This document shows positions 56,318-64,000 of a DNA stretch of 64,000 nt, one piece after another; position 1 is the stretch's first letter, and the number at the start of each line of letters is the position of its first letter. The notes beneath the pieces are model-generated. The model saw nothing but the letters and a program-made list of their open reading frames with translations. It made no database searches and had not been told where the DNA came from. This DNA is from Beijerinckiaceae bacterium RH AL1 (GTDB lineage Bacteria > Pseudomonadota > Alphaproteobacteria > Rhizobiales > Beijerinckiaceae), in assembly GCA_901457705.2 (NCBI GenBank), contig LR590083.2, positions 3,596,597 to 3,660,596 of the forward strand, read 5' to 3'. A program made the position numbers and the translations under genes.

Positions 56318-56830
56318 ATGGCCCGCATCGTGGTGGGCCGCTTCGGCGCGCCGCATGGCGTGCGCGGCGAGGTGCGCGTGCAATCCTTCACGGGCGATCC
56401 TCTGGCGATCGCCTCCTACGGGCCGCTGGCAACCGCCGACGGCCGGTCCTTCACGCTCGCGCACGTGCGCCGCGTGAAGGACAACATGCTGGTCGCCCGC
56501 GTCGCGGGCGTCGGCACGCGCGAGGCGGCGCAGGCGCTGACCAACCTCGAGCTCACGCTCGACCGCGCGGTGCTGCCGCCGCCGGACGAGGACGAGTTCT
56601 ACGTCGCCGACCTCATCGGGCTCGCGGCGGTCGGTGCCGAGGGCGCGCCTCTCGGCATCGTGATCGACGTCCCGAACTACGGCGGCGGCGACCTCCTCGA
56701 GGTCCGGCCGCCGCAGGGCGGCGAGAGCGTGCTTTATCCCTTCACCAAGGCGGTCGTGCCGGCGATCGATTTCGCGGCGCGCCGCCTGACCGTCGTCCCG
56801 CCGGAAGAGGTCGAAGGCGACGAGGCCTGA
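56318..56830 (+). CDS. rimM: Ribosome maturation factor RimM
   Basis: A 170-residue factor for 30S head maturation that binds S19. The N-terminal RimM domain is IVVGRFGAPHGVRGEVRVQSF, and the PRC-barrel half is DEDEFYVADLIGLAAVG, GGGDLLEV, VLYPFTKAVVPAIDFAARRL. It starts 10 bases after rpsP. The usual next genes, trmD and rplS, are not here; a glycosyltransferase follows instead. Confidence 0.95.
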   Translation: MARIVVGRFGAPHGVRGEVRVQSFTGDPLAIASYGPLATADGRSFTLAHVRRVKDNMLVARVAGVGTREAAQALTNLELTLDRAVLPPPDEDEFYVADLIGLAAVGAEGAPLGIVIDVPNYGGGDLLEVRPPQGGESVLYPFTKAVVPAIDFAARRLTVVPPEEVEGDEA

Positions 56831-56898
56831 GGCCGCCGCAGGGCGGCCCGCGACACAACGCGCACCCATATCTCCCGGCGCGGGGCTAGAAGGGCGCC

Positions 56899-58335
56899 GT
56901 GACCCGGAGCTCTCCGCTGACGTCCGCCACATCCCTCGAGCGCGCGCTCGCCGCCGCCTCGCCGCGCCTGTCGCCGCCGCCGGTCACGCCGGCGAGCCTT
57001 GCGATCCATGGCGCGGCCGCCCTGCTGTTCGTCGCGGCCTGCCTCTGCGCCGCGTTCGCGTCCAACGCCCTCGCCTGGGCGCCGGGCTTCGTCTACGTCG
57101 CCTACGACGTCGCCCTCACGATCCTCGTGCTCGTCGCGACCGGACGGCAAGCTTCGGTCCTGCACCGCACCGAAGCGCCGCCGCCGACGCTTGCAGTCGT
57201 CGTCGCCGCGCGCAACGAGGCCAACGCTCTGCCGCGCACGCTCCGAGCCCTGCTCGATCAGGCCGATCCGCCCGATCTCATCATCGTCGCCGACGACGGC
57301 TCGCGCGACGACACGGCGGCGGTGCTTGCGCGCGACTTCGCCTTCGTGCCGCCGCCCCTCGGCGGCATCGCGACGAGCGCAACGCATCCCACGCTGCGCT
57401 GGCTGAAGCTGCCGCACGGCGGCAAGGCCCGCGCGCTAAACGCCGCGCTGCTCGCCGCTGACGTGGACATCGTCCTCACCGTGGATGCTGACACCTTGCC
57501 CGCGGCGGACGCGGTCGGCGCGTTCCGCGCCGCCTTCGCCGCCGATCCAAACCTCGTCGCGGCCGGCGCCGCGCTCGCGCCCGTCTGCGAGGCGACCGGC
57601 GTCGGGCGGCTGCTGCAAGCCTTCCAGCATCGCGAATACGCGCGAAACGCCCTGGTCTTCGCGGCCTGGGCTCGACTTGGCATGCTGCTGCACATCCCCG
57701 GCGCCTTCGCCGGCTTCCGCCGCGGCGCGCTGGTCGCCGTCGGCGGCTTCGATCCGTCCGGGCTCGTCGAGGACTACGAGCTGATACACCGCCTGCGCCG
57801 GCACGCCGCGCGGCACGGTCTCGGCTGGACCACCGGCATGGTCGCCACGAGCGCGACGACCGACGCGCCGGCGGGCCTCGCGACCTTCCTGCGCCAGCGA
57901 CGGCGCTGGTTCTGCGGCTTCCTCGAGACGCAGCTCTGGTACCGCGACATGGTCGGCAGCGCCTGCTACGGCCGCGTCGGCTCGCTGATGCTGCCGTTCA
58001 AGGCCTTCGACACGCTGCAGCCGCTGCATGGCCTCGTCGCGATGGCGCTCCTGCCGATGCTCGCGCTGCGCGGTCACTGGAGCACGCTGCTCGTCGCCGC
58101 GGCGCTGCTCGTGGTGAAGGCCGTCTTCGACGTTGTCTTTCAGAGGAGATCTGCGCGGCAGCCGATCAACGTCGGTGCCGGGTTGTTGACGGCGCTCGTC
58201 GGCCTCGTCTCGTTCGAGATCCTGCGCCAGATCGGGGCGGCGCTCGGCTGGGTCGCGTTCCTGACCGGCGACCGCGCCTGGCGCCCGCAGCCGCGCAGCG
58301 GCCTCGTCGCCGCGCGCGACACCGACGCAGCGTGA
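56899..58335 (+). CDS. Membrane glycosyltransferase family 2
   Basis: A 478-residue processive-type GT2 enzyme. Two N-terminal helices (about 35-85) precede the catalytic domain with the aspartates in VADDGSRDD and TVDADTLP, the acceptor-base region VEDYELIHRL, and QRRRW, the Q-x-x-R-W motif of polymer-forming synthases such as cellulose or poly-GlcNAc synthases. Three or four C-terminal helices follow. It starts at GTG 56899. No PilZ domain or other polysaccharide gene is adjacent, so the sugar is unknown. Confidence 0.88.
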   Translation: MTRSSPLTSATSLERALAAASPRLSPPPVTPASLAIHGAAALLFVAACLCAAFASNALAWAPGFVYVAYDVALTILVLVATGRQASVLHRTEAPPPTLAVVVAARNEANALPRTLRALLDQADPPDLIIVADDGSRDDTAAVLARDFAFVPPPLGGIATSATHPTLRWLKLPHGGKARALNAALLAADVDIVLTVDADTLPAADAVGAFRAAFAADPNLVAAGAALAPVCEATGVGRLLQAFQHREYARNALVFAAWARLGMLLHIPGAFAGFRRGALVAVGGFDPSGLVEDYELIHRLRRHAARHGLGWTTGMVATSATTDAPAGLATFLRQRRRWFCGFLETQLWYRDMVGSACYGRVGSLMLPFKAFDTLQPLHGLVAMALLPMLALRGHWSTLLVAAALLVVKAVFDVVFQRRSARQPINVGAGLLTALVGLVSFEILRQIGAALGWVAFLTGDRAWRPQPRSGLVAARDTDAA

Positions 58336-58398
58336 GCGCGACGGGAACGATCCGGCACCGCTGAAGCTTCTCAGCCGGGAACAGGAGAAGGGTCGAGC

Positions 58399-59113
58399 AT
58401 GCCGAGGCCGCACGTGATCTGCCACATGGCGAGCAGCGTCGATGGACGCGTCAAGATCAAGCGCTGGAGCAAGCTCGACGTCGAGGGCGTGGTCGAGAAG
58501 GCCTACGAGGCCGTGCACGAGAAGCTCGAAGGCGACGCCTGGATGTGCGGGCGCGTCACCATGGCCGGCTACGCTCCCGGCGAGCCGCCGAAGCCATACA
58601 GCGGCGCGCCCATCCCTCGCGAGGACTACATCGCGCCGCGCGAAGGCGGAGGCGCCGCGAAAGGCTATGCCATCGGCTCTCGACGCGCACGCCCGCATGC
58701 ACTGGGGCGGGCGCAACGACATCACCGGCGACCATGTCGTTATGGTGCTGACCGAGCAGGCATCGGACGCGCATCTCGACGCGCTGCGCCGCGCTGGCGT
58801 CTCCTACCTTTTCGGCGGACGCGATGCGATCGACCTCGGCCTCGTGCTGGACAAGCTGGCGACGAAGTTGTCCATCAAACGACTGCTGCTCGAGGGTGGC
58901 GGCCGCATCAACGGTGCGTTTCTCGCCGAGGGTCTCGTCGACGAGGTGAGCCTGCTCCTCGCCCCTGCCGTGGATGGGCTCGTCGGCACGGCGGCGGTGT
59001 TCGACTACGAGGGCCACGAAGATGCGCCGAAGTCGTTGGCGTTGACGCTCCGCAGCCTCGAGGCGATGGACGGTGGGATCGTCTGGCTGCGCTACGACAT
59101 GACGAAGGCGTAA
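58399..59113 (+). pseudogene. RibD/dihydrofolate reductase-like protein, frameshifted
   Basis: A RibD C-terminal/DHFR-fold protein. The first part (from ATG 58399 with an AGGAGAAGG ribosome-binding site: MPRPHVICHMASSVDGRVK, then DAWMCGRVTMAGYAPGEPPKP) runs to about 58675. The second part continues in another frame: ALDAHARMHWGGRNDITGDHV, LLLEGGGRINGAFLAEGLVDEVSLLLAP, DYEGHEDAPKSLAL, stopping at 59113. One extra G near 58675-58680 explains the switch. Joined, it gives a normal protein of about 237 residues. The gene may be broken or may carry a sequence error. The reduction substrate would be unknown. Confidence 0.8.
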
Positions 59114-59139
59114 GCGACGCGGCACTGCGCCGCCGCGCC

Positions 59140-59439
59140 TCAGTGCCGGTTCGTCTCCACCGGGTCGGCCGAACCGTCGTCTTTGCCTTGGGAGCAGGCG
59201 CGCATCTGCATGATCTGGCCGACCGCGCAGCCCTTGAGGCAGCCGAACTTCACGTTGTTGTTCGTGTCCTTGTACTCCGGCACCGCGGCGAGGGCGCGGG
59301 CCGTGCAGTCGTCGGTGCACCGCTGGATGCGCTCGTTCATTGCCGCTTTGCAGGCCTCGCGCCGGGCGTCCGCATGTGCGGTACAGGGGATGAGTAGAGC
59401 GATGCCCAAGGCCCAAGCCAACCGCGCGCTGCGACCCAC
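59140..59439 (-). CDS. Small cysteine-rich secreted protein
   Basis: A 99-residue exported protein. Signal peptide (LAWALGIALLIPCTAHA) is followed by a mature domain with six cysteines (EACKAAMNERIQRCTDDCTAR, GCLKGCAVGQIMQMRACSQ), which could form three disulphides in a compact helical fold. I do not recognise a family and no neighbour helps. Confidence 0.65.
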   Translation of the reverse strand: MGRSARLAWALGIALLIPCTAHADARREACKAAMNERIQRCTDDCTARALAAVPEYKDTNNNVKFGCLKGCAVGQIMQMRACSQGKDDGSADPVETNRH

Positions 59440-59601
59440 TGCATCCCTCCCTTAGCCCGCGCGTTCGGCGGCGTTTTTTGTCAGACGCCGGGCCCTTGTC
59501 AAAAGTTCCCGACGGGGCATGGCATAGCCCTCTTGCCAGCCGAGGGGAATGTGTGGCCCCTTCGCCGAGCCGCGCCGACAGAAGCGCGCCGGGAGGACGG
59601 G

Positions 59602-61497
59602 ATGGCGAGCCGCTACCACGAGGTGTACGCGCAATGGCAGCGCGACCCGCAGGCCTTCTGGGCCGAGGCGGCCAAGGCCATCGAGTGGATCGATTCGCCG
59701 CAGACGATCTTCGAGGAGAGCGGCGTCTACGGCCGCTGGTTCCCCGACGCCTCGCTCAACGCCTGCTTCAACTGCGTCGACCGCCACGTGCGCGACGGGC
59801 GCGGCGAGCAGGCGGCGATCATCTACGACGCGCCGGTCATCGCGTTCAAGAAGACGATCACCTATGCGCAGCTGCTGAGCGAGGTGCAGGTGCTCGCCGC
59901 CGTGCTGCAGGACTTCGGCGTCGGCAAGGGCGACCGCGTCATCATCTACCTGCCGATGATCCCGCGCGCGCATGTCGCGATGCTCGCCTGCGCCCGCATC
60001 GGCGCGATCCATTCCGTCGTCTTCGGCGGCTTTGCGGCGAGAGAGCTGGCGGCGCGCATCGACGACGCCAAGCCGAAGGTGATCCTCACCGCGTCCTGCG
60101 GCATCGAGCCGAGCCGCACCGTCCTCTACAAGCCGCTGGTCGACCAGGCGATCGAGATGGCCGCGGCAAAGCCCGAGGCCGTGCTGATCTGGCAGCGGCG
60201 CGAGGAGGCCGAGCTGATCCCCGGCCGCGATCACGATTGGGAGGCGCTGGTCGAGGCCGCCGAGGCGGCCGGCAAGAGCGCCGACTGCGTGCCTATGCGC
60301 GCGACCGACCCGCTCTACATCCTCTACACGTCGGGCACGACCGGCATCCCGAAGGGCGTGGTGCGCGACATCGGCGGCTATCTCGTCGCGCTCGCCTGGT
60401 CGATGCAGGGCCTCTACGGTATCGCGCCGGGCGAGGTCTTCTGGACGGCCTCGGACGTCGGCTGGGTGGTCGGCCATTCCTACAACGTGTACGCGCCGCT
60501 GCTGATCGGCGCGACGACGATCTGCTACGAAGGCAAGCCCGTCGGCACGCCGGACGCCGGCGCCTTCTGGCGCGTGTGCGCCGAGCACGACGTCGTGGCG
60601 CTCTTCACCGCCCCGACCGCGTTTCGCGCGATCAAGAAGGAAGACCCGGACGCCAGGTTCTGGGACCAGCACAAGCCGAAGAAGCTGCGCACGATCTTCC
60701 TTGCGGGCGAACGCGCCGATTCGACCACCGTCGAGTGGGCTTCATCCCACATGGGCCTGCCGGTGATCGACCACTGGTGGCAGACCGAAACCGGCTGGGC
60801 CATCGCCGGCAATCCGTTCGGCCTCGGCATGCTCCCGGTGAAGCCTGGCTCCGCCGCGGTGCCGATGCCGGGCTATCGCCTCGAGATCGTCGACGAAGCG
60901 GGCACGCCTGTGCCGCGCGGCACGATGGGCTCGGTGGTGATCGCCCTGCCCCTGCCGCCGGGCTGCCTGCCCACCCTCTGGCAGAACGACGCGCGGATGC
61001 GCGAGAGCTACCTCGAGGCGTTCCCCGGTTACTACGCGACGTCGGACGCCGGGATCATGGACGCCGACGGCTACATCTTCCTGCTCGGCCGCACCGACGA
61101 CATCATCAACTGTGCCGGCCACCGTCTCTCGACGGGCGGCATGGAGGAGGTGCTGGCGGCGCTGCCCGACGTCGCCGAATGCGCCGTAATCGGCGTCGCC
61201 GACCCGATCAAGGGCGAGGTGCCGTGCGGCTTCGTCGTGCTGAAGGCCGGTGCCGCGAAGGACGCGGCGGCGATCGAGGCCGAAGCCATCGCGGCCGTCC
61301 GCGACAAGATCGGCGCCGTCGCATCGTTCAGGACGGCGCTTGTCGTCGAGCGACTGCCGAAGACGCGCTCCGGCAAGATCCTGCGCGGCACGATGAAGAA
61401 GATCGCCGAGGACGAGGACTACGCGATGCCGGCGACGATCGAGGACCCGGCGACGCTCGACGTCATCGCCGCGGCGTGGCGCGGACGGCGCGCCTGA
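59602..61497 (+). CDS. prpE: Propionyl-CoA synthetase-like acyl-CoA ligase
   Basis: An ANL-family acyl-CoA synthetase of 631 residues. It matches PrpE more than acetyl-CoA synthetase in the N terminus (FWAEAAKAIEWIDSP, YGRWFPDASLNACFNCVDRHV). The adenylation motif is LYILYTSGTTGIPKGVVRDIGGY, with WWQTETGWAI and GRTDDIINCAGHRLSTGGMEE. The acetylatable lysine is in LPKTRSGKILRGTM. It would activate propionate or a similar short acid to the CoA thioester. A GGGAGGACGGG ribosome-binding site precedes ATG 59602. The propionate pathway genes are not adjacent. Confidence 0.88.
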   Translation: MASRYHEVYAQWQRDPQAFWAEAAKAIEWIDSPQTIFEESGVYGRWFPDASLNACFNCVDRHVRDGRGEQAAIIYDAPVIAFKKTITYAQLLSEVQVLAAVLQDFGVGKGDRVIIYLPMIPRAHVAMLACARIGAIHSVVFGGFAARELAARIDDAKPKVILTASCGIEPSRTVLYKPLVDQAIEMAAAKPEAVLIWQRREEAELIPGRDHDWEALVEAAEAAGKSADCVPMRATDPLYILYTSGTTGIPKGVVRDIGGYLVALAWSMQGLYGIAPGEVFWTASDVGWVVGHSYNVYAPLLIGATTICYEGKPVGTPDAGAFWRVCAEHDVVALFTAPTAFRAIKKEDPDARFWDQHKPKKLRTIFLAGERADSTTVEWASSHMGLPVIDHWWQTETGWAIAGNPFGLGMLPVKPGSAAVPMPGYRLEIVDEAGTPVPRGTMGSVVIALPLPPGCLPTLWQNDARMRESYLEAFPGYYATSDAGIMDADGYIFLLGRTDDIINCAGHRLSTGGMEEVLAALPDVAECAVIGVADPIKGEVPCGFVVLKAGAAKDAAAIEAEAIAAVRDKIGAVASFRTALVVERLPKTRSGKILRGTMKKIAEDEDYAMPATIEDPATLDVIAAAWRGRRA

Positions 61498-61499
61498 AG

Positions 61500-61518
61500 C
61501 TCCCCACGGCGTGGGGAG
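61500..61518. terminator. Hairpin between convergent genes
   Basis: CTCCCCAC and GTGGGGAG form perfect 8-bp arms with a 3-base loop, directly after the PrpE stop and before the stop of the convergent beta-barrel gene. No T run follows, so it may act as an RNA end-stabilising stem rather than a full intrinsic terminator. Confidence 0.45.
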
Positions 61519-61527
61519 GGCTCAAGC

Positions 61528-62208
61528 CTAGAAGTGGTAGTTCACACCGGCGCGGAGCAGGTTGATGTGCGGGCTCGCGACGAGGCCGTCGCGCGTGCCC
61601 GGGAAGTAGCCCTGGCTCGCGAAGTCGGTGTAGAGGTACTCGCCCTTCACGGTGATCTTGGTCGTTACCGCGAACTCGACGCCAGCGCCGACGGCGTAGC
61701 CGTTGAGGTAGTGGCTTTCGTTGAGGACGTAGGACGGGCGGCCCGAGAAGTCGGCGACCGAGCCGTTCATGCCCATGCCGGCATAGCCGCCGGTGACGAA
61801 GAACAAGGTGCGGTCCCAAACATAGCCGAGGCGGGCGCGGGCGGTGCCCATGCCGTGGATGGTTGCGCCGCTGTTGAGACCTACGCCGTAGCTCGCGGGG
61901 CTCGAGATCGAGCCGAAGGCGATGTCCGCCTCGCCGCCGACGAGCAGCGTGCCCTGCTGGTAGTTGTAGCCGATGGTGCCGCCACCCAGGCCGCCGACAG
62001 GGCCGCCGAAGCCGGCAGCATGGCCGTTCGTCGACACCGAGCCGAAGGCGAAGGCGCCGTTCACGCCGGCATAGAGGCCGTTGAAGGTGAAGATCGGCGC
62101 CGGCGAATAGTAGGGCGCCGGCGCGTAGCGCGAGGGCAGGTCCGCGGCGAGCGCCGGCGCGGCGACGGCGAGGCTCAGGGCCGGGACGGCGAGGGCGAGG
62201 CGGTTCAT
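61528..62208 (-). CDS. Outer membrane beta-barrel protein (Omp25/RopB-like), second copy
   Basis: A 226-residue exported barrel protein. The signal peptide (LALAVPALSLAVAAPALAADLP) shares the AADLP end with the other barrel at 25.5 kb. The mature part has FNGLYAGVNGAFAFGSVST, the Gly-rich GGTIGYNYQQGTLLVGGEADIAF, GTARARLGYVWDRTLFFVTGGYAG and the terminal strand ending in Phe (RAGVNYHF), the usual outer-membrane insertion signal. GGAG precedes ATG 62208. The two barrels are diverged paralogues. Confidence 0.88.
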   Translation of the reverse strand: MNRLALAVPALSLAVAAPALAADLPSRYAPAPYYSPAPIFTFNGLYAGVNGAFAFGSVSTNGHAAGFGGPVGGLGGGTIGYNYQQGTLLVGGEADIAFGSISSPASYGVGLNSGATIHGMGTARARLGYVWDRTLFFVTGGYAGMGMNGSVADFSGRPSYVLNESHYLNGYAVGAGVEFAVTTKITVKGEYLYTDFASQGYFPGTRDGLVASPHINLLRAGVNYHF

Positions 62209-62297
62209 GTCGATCTCCGGGGCATCCGTGACGTGCCGGTGCTGCCGGGATAGGTCAGCAGGGTTACGAAACTCCGAGCGATTATGCTTGACGTTTC

Positions 62298-62338
62298 TTA
62301 ACCATAGTGGCGCCGGTGTGAATTTGTTCACGTTAACG
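62298..62338. promoter_or_regulatory. AT-rich control region with CtrA-like half-site and repeats
   Basis: TTAACCAT at 62298-62305 equals the CtrA half-site known from alphaproteobacteria. Nearby are the inverted repeat GTGAA-TTTG-TTCAC (62318-62331) and the palindrome CGTTAACG (62331-62338). They lie about 90-130 bases upstream of the beta-barrel ATG, in a 281-base gap shared with the divergent SDR gene. The gap holds no gene I can support. Confidence 0.35.
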
Positions 62339-62489
62339 CAATATCGCCACCCCGTCGTAAGTATAGCCGCTCCTGGTGGACGGCTCGATTGTCGTCGCTT
62401 TTTGTGCGGCAATATGGTGTGGTGAACGGATGGTTTCCGTCGCGGCGCTTCCCTATGAAGGTGCCGGCGACACTGCAGAAGGACGCGAC

Positions 62490-63275
62490 GTGACTGCGCC
62501 GGACGATCTCCCCCACGAGGGCCGCCGCACGGCGCTTGTGACCGGCGCCGCGCGCCGCATCGGCCTGCAGATCGCGACGCGCCTCGCCGGCGCGGGATGG
62601 GACCTCGTCTTGCATGCGAGCGCGCGCTCGCTCTCCCGCGCCGAGGCCGAAGCCGAGCGCCTTGCCGCGACGCACGGCTGTCGCGCCATGGCGCTGGCCG
62701 CCGACCTCGCGATTGCAGACGAGTGCGCCAAGCTCGTCGAGGGCGCGCGAGCCGCGCTCGGTCCGCTGCGCCTGCTCGTGAACAATGCCGCGGTCTTCGA
62801 GCCCGATGCCGCGGACGCCCTCGACCTTGCGCTGTTCGACCGGCAAATCGCGATCAACCTGCGCGCGCCGGTCATCCTTGCCAGCGCTTTCGCTGCGCAG
62901 ACCCGGCTCGGCGGCGACGCGGCGATCGTCAACATCATCGACCAGCGCGTGCTGCGGCCGACCCCGCAATTCTTCTCGTACACGCTGGCGAAATCGGCGC
63001 TGTGGACGGCGACCCGGACGATGGCGCAGGCCTTCGCCGAGCGCGGCCTCCGCGTGAACGCCATCGGGCCCGGACCCGTGCTGCCCAATGCGACCGACGG
63101 CGACGAGGGCTTCTCGATCGAGGTGAAGGGCGTCCCCCTGCACCGCGCCGTCGATCCCGACGAAATCGCCGCCGCCGTGCTCTACCTCGCCGAGGCGCGC
63201 GCGGTGACGGGCCAGATGATCGCCGTCGACGCCGGCCAGCACCTCGGCTGGCGCACGCCGGACGTCGTGGAGTAG
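62490..63275 (+). CDS. Pteridine-reductase-like SDR (FolM type)
   Basis: An SDR of about 261 residues. The cofactor motif is ALVTGAARRIGLQIA, with the Arg-Arg typical of FolM/PTR1-type reductases rather than the common GxxxGxG. The catalytic Tyr-Lys is in FSYTLAKSAL. The usual catalytic Ser is replaced by Asp (NIIDQRVLRP), another FolM/PTR1 feature. Such enzymes reduce dihydromonapterin or dihydrofolate. GTG 62490 has an AGAAGGA site; ATG 62430 is an alternative start. folB and folK, often neighbours, are not in this window. Confidence 0.8.
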   Translation: MTAPDDLPHEGRRTALVTGAARRIGLQIATRLAGAGWDLVLHASARSLSRAEAEAERLAATHGCRAMALAADLAIADECAKLVEGARAALGPLRLLVNNAAVFEPDAADALDLALFDRQIAINLRAPVILASAFAAQTRLGGDAAIVNIIDQRVLRPTPQFFSYTLAKSALWTATRTMAQAFAERGLRVNAIGPGPVLPNATDGDEGFSIEVKGVPLHRAVDPDEIAAAVLYLAEARAVTGQMIAVDAGQHLGWRTPDVVE

Positions 63276-63281
63276 AACGCC

Positions 63282-63764
63282 TCAGGCCCGGTGGTAGGGG
63301 TGTCCGGAGAGGATCGTCGCCGCCCGGTAGATCTGCTCCGCGGCCATGATCCGCACGAGCTGGTGCGGCCACGTCATCGCCCCAAAGGCGATCGTCGCGA
63401 TTGCCGTGCGGCGCAAGGCGTCGTCGAGCCCGTCTGCGCCGCCGATGACAAGAGCGAGCACAGGCGCCCCTTCGTCGCGCCGCGCTTCCATGAGCCGCGC
63501 GAAGCCGGCGCTGTCCAAGGCAGCGCCCTTCTCGTCAAGCGCGATCAAAACGGCATCCGGCGGCAACAGCGCGCGGATCGCCGCCGCCTCCTCGGCCTTG
63601 CGGTCCTCGGCGCGGCGGGCGCGCGACTCGAGGATCTCGCGCATCTCGACGGCGAGCCCGATGGCGCGGCCCGTCGCGGCGGCCCGCTCGAGATAGCGCT
63701 CGGCGAGCATTCGCTCGGGTCCGGCCTTCAGCCGGCCGACGCCGACGAGCACCACGCGCAACAC
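63282..63764 (-). CDS. rlmH: 23S rRNA (pseudouridine1915-N3)-methyltransferase RlmH
   Basis: A SPOUT methyltransferase of 160 residues that modifies pseudouridine 1915 in helix 69 of 23S rRNA. Family blocks are VVLVGVGRLKAGPE, LIALDEKGAALDSAGFA, FVIGG-type ALVIGGADGL and FGAMTWPHQLVRIMAAEQIYRAATI, ending in GHPYHRA. It lies 35 bases downstream of rsfS on the same strand, the usual order. Confidence 0.96.
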   Translation of the reverse strand: MLRVVLVGVGRLKAGPERMLAERYLERAAATGRAIGLAVEMREILESRARRAEDRKAEEAAAIRALLPPDAVLIALDEKGAALDSAGFARLMEARRDEGAPVLALVIGGADGLDDALRRTAIATIAFGAMTWPHQLVRIMAAEQIYRAATILSGHPYHRA

Positions 63765-63799
63765 GCGGCGCGCCCGTCAGCTCGCAAAGCGGGAAGCGC

Positions 63800-64000
63800 T
63801 CAGGCCGCCTTCGGCCGGTCGGCGCCCCACATCTTCTCGAGATTGTAGAATTCCCGAACCTCGGGCCGGAACACGTGGATGATCGCGTCGCCGGCGTCGA
63901 TCAGGACCCAGTCGCCGTTGATCAGGCCTTCCGTTCGGGGAACCCCGAAGCCGGCGCCCTTCAACGCCCTCAGGACCCGATCGGCGATGGCGTTCACGTG
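63800..64000 (-). CDS. rsfS: Ribosomal silencing factor RsfS, C-terminal part
   Basis: The window ends inside this gene. The 66 visible residues (reading from the edge: HVNAIADRVLRALKGAGFG, then GDWVLIDAGDAIIHVFRPEVREFYNLEKMW) are the conserved C-terminal half of RsfS, which binds L14 and blocks subunit joining in starved cells. The start lies beyond base 64000. Confidence 0.93.
   Translation of the reverse strand, partial: HVNAIADRVLRALKGAGFGVPRTEGLINGDWVLIDAGDAIIHVFRPEVREFYNLEKMWGADRPKAA

Noticed and set aside
58368-58391. CTTCTC ... GAGAAG as a fourth copy of the dispersed palindrome
   Set aside because: Only 6-bp arms with a long loop, and the right arm is the ribosome-binding site of the next gene; it lacks the CCCGC core.

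Overview
The window is high-GC chromosomal DNA from an alphaproteobacterium, most likely of the order Hyphomicrobiales (Rhizobiales). Pointers are the motA-fliM-fliN-fliG-flhB order, the DUF1236, DUF2865 and DUF3008 proteins, Omp25/RopB-type beta-barrels, a polyhydroxybutyrate (PHB) cycle with PhaR, and LigD-type end joining. No tRNA, rRNA, CRISPR array, transposase, integrase or phage gene was seen. Coding density is high and no gap reaches 300 bases. Nearly every very long open frame antisense to a gene is a by-product of GC-rich codon usage.

Layout. 1-13 kb: short-chain fatty acid transporter, orphan histidine kinase, purL, lysA-lptM, an RluA pseudouridine synthase, small DUF proteins and a PHB-depolymerase-type esterase. 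13.1-21.9 kb: a complete potassium uptake locus: a small membrane peptide, kdpF-A-B-C, then kdpD-kdpE and a PTS EIIA(Ntr)-like gene that looks frameshifted. 21.9-28.7 kb: ligA, a DUF4442 protein, galU, a porin-like protein, a DUF4130-UdgX DNA-repair fusion and two small unknowns. 28.7-31.7 kb: phaB-phaA with phaR divergent. 31.7-40.5 kb: DUF2252, a flavin-binding-type protein, DUF2865, ligD, small unknowns and a GAF-PAS-GGDEF-EAL protein with a degenerate GGDEF site. 40.5-43.8 kb: cdd, pheT (without pheS) and a secreted protein. 43.9-48.9 kb: a tightly coupled flagellar motor/switch/export operon ending in an unknown gene and a PilZ-like gene. 49-54 kb: an AbrB-type membrane protein and an isochorismatase-fold protein divergent from TetR-ribokinase across an inverted-repeat operator, then MarR-MFS. 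54.2-56.8 kb: ffh-rpsP-rimM. 56.9-64 kb: a membrane glycosyltransferase, a frameshifted RibD/DHFR-like gene, a cysteine-rich secreted protein, a propionyl-CoA synthetase-like enzyme, a second beta-barrel, a pteridine-reductase-like SDR, rlmH and the 3' end of rsfS.

How the genes work together. Kdp supplies high-affinity K+ uptake under KdpDE control, possibly tuned by the PTS EIIA protein. PhaA and PhaB make 3-hydroxybutyryl-CoA for PHB, PhaR represses, and a depolymerase-like esterase and an AtoE-type transporter would fit mobilisation or uptake of short acids. MotA/FliM/FliN/FliG/FlhB with a PilZ-like partner, plus the EAL protein elsewhere, suggests c-di-GMP control of motility.

I found no unambiguous new multi-gene system. 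The best candidates for new biology are the two genes closing the flagellar operon, the small peptide gene before kdpF, the palindrome-rich kdpC-kdpD spacer and the operator of the isochorismatase/TetR module. Two single-base frameshifts (near 21.43 kb and 58.68 kb) are either real lesions or sequence errors.
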